In this document: positions 6,675 through 7,945 of the stretch, piece after piece
Numbering within the stretch: position 1 is the stretch's first letter
Layout: each line of letters opens with the position of its first letter
The notes under the pieces: model-generated
Told to the model about the DNA's origin: nothing
Seen by the model: only the letters and a program-made list of their open reading frames with translations
The model's database searches: none
NCBI GenBank assembly: GCA_030151765.1
Contig: JASLCW010000354.1
Coordinates: forward strand, 1-7,945
Source of the DNA: Marmoricola sp.
Lineage (GTDB): Bacteria > Actinomycetota > Actinomycetes > Propionibacteriales > Nocardioidaceae
Direction: 5' to 3'
Length of the DNA stretch: 7,945 nt
Made by a program: the position numbers and the translations under genes

Positions 6675-6812
6675 TCAGACGGAGAGGCTCTTGCGGCCCT
6701 TGGCGCGGCGCGAGGAAAGGATCGCGCGGCCGGCACGGGTCCGCATCCGGATGCGGAAACCGTGCTTCTTGTGACGGCGGCGGTTGTTCGGCTGGTAGGT
6801 GCGCTTGCTCAC
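6675..6812 (-). CDS. rpmH: 50S ribosomal protein bL34
   Basis: Ribosomal large-subunit protein of 45 residues, easily missed because it is short and begins with GTG. The translation MSKRTYQPNNRRRHKKHGFR at residues 1-20, then MRTRAGRAILSSRRAKGRKS at 23-42, matches the bL34 family throughout. It is highly basic, as expected for a protein buried in 23S rRNA. A weak AGAAAGAG lies about 10 nt upstream of the start. It is the first gene of the array, followed by rnpA after 10 bp, and is transcribed away from dnaA. Confidence 0.97.
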   Translation of the reverse strand: MSKRTYQPNNRRRHKKHGFRIRMRTRAGRAILSSRRAKGRKSLSV

Positions 6813-6994
6813 TGCAGATCAGCTCTTTCTCGAAATCAGTCAAGGACGTGGGCGTCCGGACCGGGGTCGTACACACGCAGGTGTCCAGTTCCGACCGACG
6901 ACACCGCGATGACGCGGTGCGCCAGGACAGTCGTCAACTGGCACCGCGCGCCCACGAAAGCACCCTGCGGAGGGCGCCCTTCATGGACATGCGG

Positions 6995-7061
6995 CACCGG
7001 TCGACACCGGTCCGACCGGCCTACGGTACGCGGGGCCACCGGAACCGGTCAATTCGACCGG
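6995..7061. repeat. cluster of CCGGTC / GACCGG hexamers
   Basis: CACCGGTC occurs at 6995-7002 and again at 7005-7012, exactly 10 bp apart. CCGGTC recurs at 7045-7050, and the reverse form GACCGG at 7014-7019 and 7056-7061. Five copies in 67 bp flank and straddle the candidate rpmH promoter. An operator is possible, but GC-rich intergenic DNA can produce such words by chance. Confidence 0.3.
7023..7052 (-). promoter_or_regulatory. candidate promoter for the rpmH array
   Basis: On the minus strand, TTGACC (7052-7047) and TACCGT (7028-7023) are separated by 18 bp, matching a housekeeping sigma -35 (TTGAC) and TANNNT -10. Transcription would begin near 7016, giving a leader of about 200 nt before rpmH. 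A weaker alternative upstream is TTGGAA (7144-7139) with CAGAAT (7119-7114). Not experimentally supported. Confidence 0.35.
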
Positions 7062-7133
7062 GCCGGACGAGAGCGGCACCACAACCGCATCACACTGCCA
7101 CACGAACACCCCGATTCTGCCCCGACACGCCGA

Positions 7134-7148
7134 TGACTTTCCAAGTCA
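7134..7148. repeat. 6-bp inverted repeat with 3-nt spacer
   Basis: TGACTT, TCC, AAGTCA forms a perfect 6-bp inverted repeat ending 1 bp before the larger DnaA-box palindrome at 7150-7192. It could be a small operator or cruciform element; nothing identifies a binding protein. Confidence 0.4.
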
Positions 7149-7149
7149 C

Positions 7150-7192
7150 CTCGCAAACCTGTGGACAACCAGTTGATCCACAGGCCTGCGAG
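7150..7192. promoter_or_regulatory. inverted DnaA-box pair inside a 43-bp interrupted palindrome
   Basis: CTCGCA (7150-7155) pairs with TGCGAG (7187-7192), and CCTGTGGA (7158-7165) pairs with TCCACAGG (7177-7184). Only the AA/CC positions between the arms mismatch, and an 11-nt centre remains. The inner arms carry two facing DnaA boxes: TGTGGACAA at 7160-7168 (an exact TTGTCCACA on the minus strand) and TGATCCACA at 7174-7182 (one base from TTATCCACA). The right box overlaps the candidate dnaA -35 element, which suggests DnaA autorepression. A single-stranded hairpin used at the origin is an alternative. Confidence 0.6.
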
Positions 7193-7202
7193 TTGTTAGC
7201 GT
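7173..7202 (+). promoter_or_regulatory. candidate dnaA promoter overlapping a DnaA box
   Basis: TTGATC (7173-7178) and TAGCGT (7197-7202) are 18 bp apart and match TTGAC-type -35 and TANNNT -10 hexamers. Transcription would start near 7209, leaving a leader of about 195 nt before the dnaA GTG. The -35 shares bases with the DnaA box at 7174-7182, a layout suited to DnaA control of its own gene. Confidence 0.35.
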
Positions 7203-7350
7203 CCGGCAAGCGGTCCTCCCCGAAGAGCTTCATCGGAGCCACCGTTCGACGCTCTCCCAGGCCTGACAGACTTCGGTGCTGACCAGCGGCGACGTGGCTT
7301 TCGTGAGCTCGAACAGGAGCATCGTCGAGCCGAGTGATCGGTGACAGCCG

Positions 7351-7365
7351 GCTTGTTGCACAAGC
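7351..7365. repeat. perfect 6-bp stem with 3-nt loop next to DnaA boxes
   Basis: GCTTGT, TGC, ACAAGC is a perfect inverted repeat ending directly at the DnaA box at 7366. In the dnaA mRNA leader it would form a small hairpin about 40 nt before the start codon. In DNA its TGTTGCACA core resembles a DnaA box at 7 of 9 positions. Confidence 0.45.
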
Positions 7366-7386
7366 TGTGGACAATCATGTGGACAC
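7366..7386 (-). promoter_or_regulatory. tandem DnaA boxes just upstream of dnaA
   Basis: TGTGGACAA (7366-7374) is an exact minus-strand TTGTCCACA box, and TGTGGACAC (7378-7386) differs from it by one base. They are direct repeats 12 bp apart. The second covers an in-frame ATG (7377-7379), an argument against using that ATG as the dnaA start. Confidence 0.6.
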
Positions 7387-7403
7387 TGAGGGGGCCGCAA
7401 GGC

Positions 7404-7945
7404 GTGGATGCATCGAACCGGAGTGTCCTGGATGAGACCTGGCCGCGTTTGGTCAACACCCTGGCGCCGAAGGAGCGGGCCTGGCTCGCCACCAGCAAGC
7501 CGGTGATGCTCGCCGAGAACACCGCCGTCGTCGCCGTCCCCAACGAGTTCACCCGCAGCCAGCTCGAGAGCCGACTGCGCACCCGGCTCGAGGATGCGCT
7601 CAGTGACTCCCTGGGCAAGCCGATCCGGATCGCGGTGACCGTCGACCCCGACCTGGCCGGCCCCGGCGAGACCGCACCCGCGGCCGAGTCCCCGAGCGAC
7701 GAGGTCGTCGAGACACCGGACGACGAGCCCGCCGCGGTCGGCGTACGCGACATCGTCGCTGCGCCCCAGCAGCCGCTCACCGCCGCCACACCTTCACTCC
7801 ACAAATCGACAGATCGAGAAAGTGATTTGTCGACATATTCACAAAGCTCCACTGCGCTCACGACCGGGATCCCGGACAGCCCGCTCAATCCGCGCTACAC
7901 CTTCGACACCTTCGTCATCGGTTCGTCCAACCGCTTCGCGCACGC
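7404..7945 (+). CDS. dnaA: chromosomal replication initiator DnaA (N-terminal part)
   Basis: AAA+ initiator that binds DnaA boxes, unwinds oriC and recruits helicase. The window holds 180 codons plus two bases. Residues 1 to about 85 form domain I (VLDETWPRLVNTLAPKERAW, then FTRSQLESRLRTRLEDAL). The acidic, Pro/Ala-rich domain II linker runs from about 86 to 160. Domain III opens with LNPRYTFDTFVIGSSNRFAH at 161-180, a hallmark of DnaA. Walker motifs and the DNA-binding domain IV lie past the right edge. The GTG at 7404 is preferred: GAGGGGG lies about 9 nt upstream, and DETW then falls at the usual distance from the N-terminus. The in-frame ATG at 7377 lacks a ribosome site and lies in a DnaA box. 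It is divergent from rpmH. Confidence 0.96.
   Translation, partial: MDASNRSVLDETWPRLVNTLAPKERAWLATSKPVMLAENTAVVAVPNEFTRSQLESRLRTRLEDALSDSLGKPIRIAVTVDPDLAGPGETAPAAESPSDEVVETPDDEPAAVGVRDIVAAPQQPLTAATPSLHKSTDRESDLSTYSQSSTALTTGIPDSPLNPRYTFDTFVIGSSNRFAH
7801..7850 (+). other. AT-rich island within the dnaA linker coding sequence
   Basis: These 50 bp are 40% G+C (20 of 50), against clearly higher values on both sides. They encode a Ser/Thr/Lys/Asp-rich patch of domain II (about residues 133-149, HKSTDRESDLSTYSQSS). They contain a 7-bp inverted repeat (ACAAATC 7801-7807, GATTTGT 7824-7830), the palindrome TGTCGACA (7828-7835) and a near DnaA box ATATTCACA (7835-7843, 8 of 9 to TTATNCACA). Confidence 0.6.

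Larger units (their letters stand above)
6813..7403. other. 591-bp rpmH-dnaA divergent intergenic region
   Basis: No protein-like reading frame or RNA gene is apparent on either strand. It contains candidate promoters for both flanking genes, at least four DnaA-box-like sequences in two clusters (7160-7182 and 7366-7386), three inverted repeats (7134-7148, 7150-7192, 7351-7365) and a cluster of CCGGTC/GACCGG hexamers (6995-7061). The stretch 6844-6994 shows nothing I can name. The dnaA leader from about 7210 to 7350 likewise has no clear element. Confidence 0.8.

Noticed and set aside
6815..6843. TTGACT (minus strand, 6843-6838) as an rpmH promoter -35
   Set aside because: At normal spacing the -10 would be GATCTG next to the start codon, which fits the consensus poorly and leaves the AGAAAGAG ribosome site outside the transcript.
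6147..7136. 329- and 275-codon plus-strand frames across yidD, rnpA and rpmH
   Set aside because: Antisense to three well-identified genes; Arg/Thr/Pro-rich composition and no ribosome site.
7196..7888. 230-codon minus-strand frame over the 5' part of dnaA
   Set aside because: Shadow of dnaA, whose domain I and the start of domain III read clearly on the plus strand.
7404..7945. Full oriC inside the window
   Set aside because: Only a handful of DnaA boxes lie upstream of dnaA and there is no dense array. In actinobacterial relatives the origin normally lies between dnaA and dnaN, past the right edge.
1..7945. CRISPR arrays, insertion sequences, phage genes, tRNA genes, defence cassettes
   Set aside because: No regularly spaced repeats, transposase or integrase motifs, or tRNA-like cloverleaf sequences were seen. 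Every coding segment belongs to a known housekeeping family.

Overview
The window is a chromosome-origin-proximal segment of a high-GC actinobacterium (roughly two-thirds G+C by eye, except for two short AT-rich patches). The gene order, three 16-bp parS sites, DnaA boxes of the TTGTCCACA/TTATCCACA type, GTG starts and the style of the proteins point to Actinomycetota. Nocardioidaceae/Propionibacteriales is my best guess, but it rests on recollection and not on a search.

Layout, left to right. An alanine/aspartate-type PLP aminotransferase (alaA-like, minus strand, C-terminus cut off by the window edge) is divergent from a PlsC-type acyltransferase (plus strand, possibly leaderless). The acyltransferase converges on a seven-gene minus-strand array across a 36-bp near-palindrome that probably terminates transcription from both sides. 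Read in transcription order, the array is rpmH, rnpA, yidD, yidC, jag, rsmG, parA, parB (rpmH plus seven further genes). Junctions are tight: 4-bp ATGA/GTGA overlaps at rnpA-yidD, rsmG-parA and parA-parB, an abutting TGA/GTG at yidD-yidC, and gaps of 8 to 16 bp elsewhere. A 591-bp non-coding region then separates rpmH from a divergent dnaA (plus strand, cut off by the right edge after 180 codons). This region holds at least four DnaA-box-like sequences, nested inverted repeats and candidate promoters in both directions.

Functionally the segment joins replication initiation (DnaA and its boxes), chromosome segregation (ParA, ParB, parS), tRNA 5' maturation (RnpA), the ribosome (bL34, RsmG) and membrane protein insertion (YidC, YidD, with the RNA-binding protein Jag). 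The parS sites lie inside coding sequence and are read in the same frame each time, as Val-Ser-Arg-Glu-Thr: twice in the ParA N-terminal extension and once at the RsmG N-terminus. The core oriC of relatives normally lies between dnaA and dnaN, which is beyond the right edge, so the DnaA boxes seen here are more likely regulatory or accessory.

I found no mobile element, CRISPR array, tRNA or unfamiliar gene cassette. The window is a conserved housekeeping locus. What deserves a second look is the cis-acting DNA: the coding-embedded parS and DnaA sites, the palindromes beside dnaA, and the AT-rich island inside the dnaA linker.
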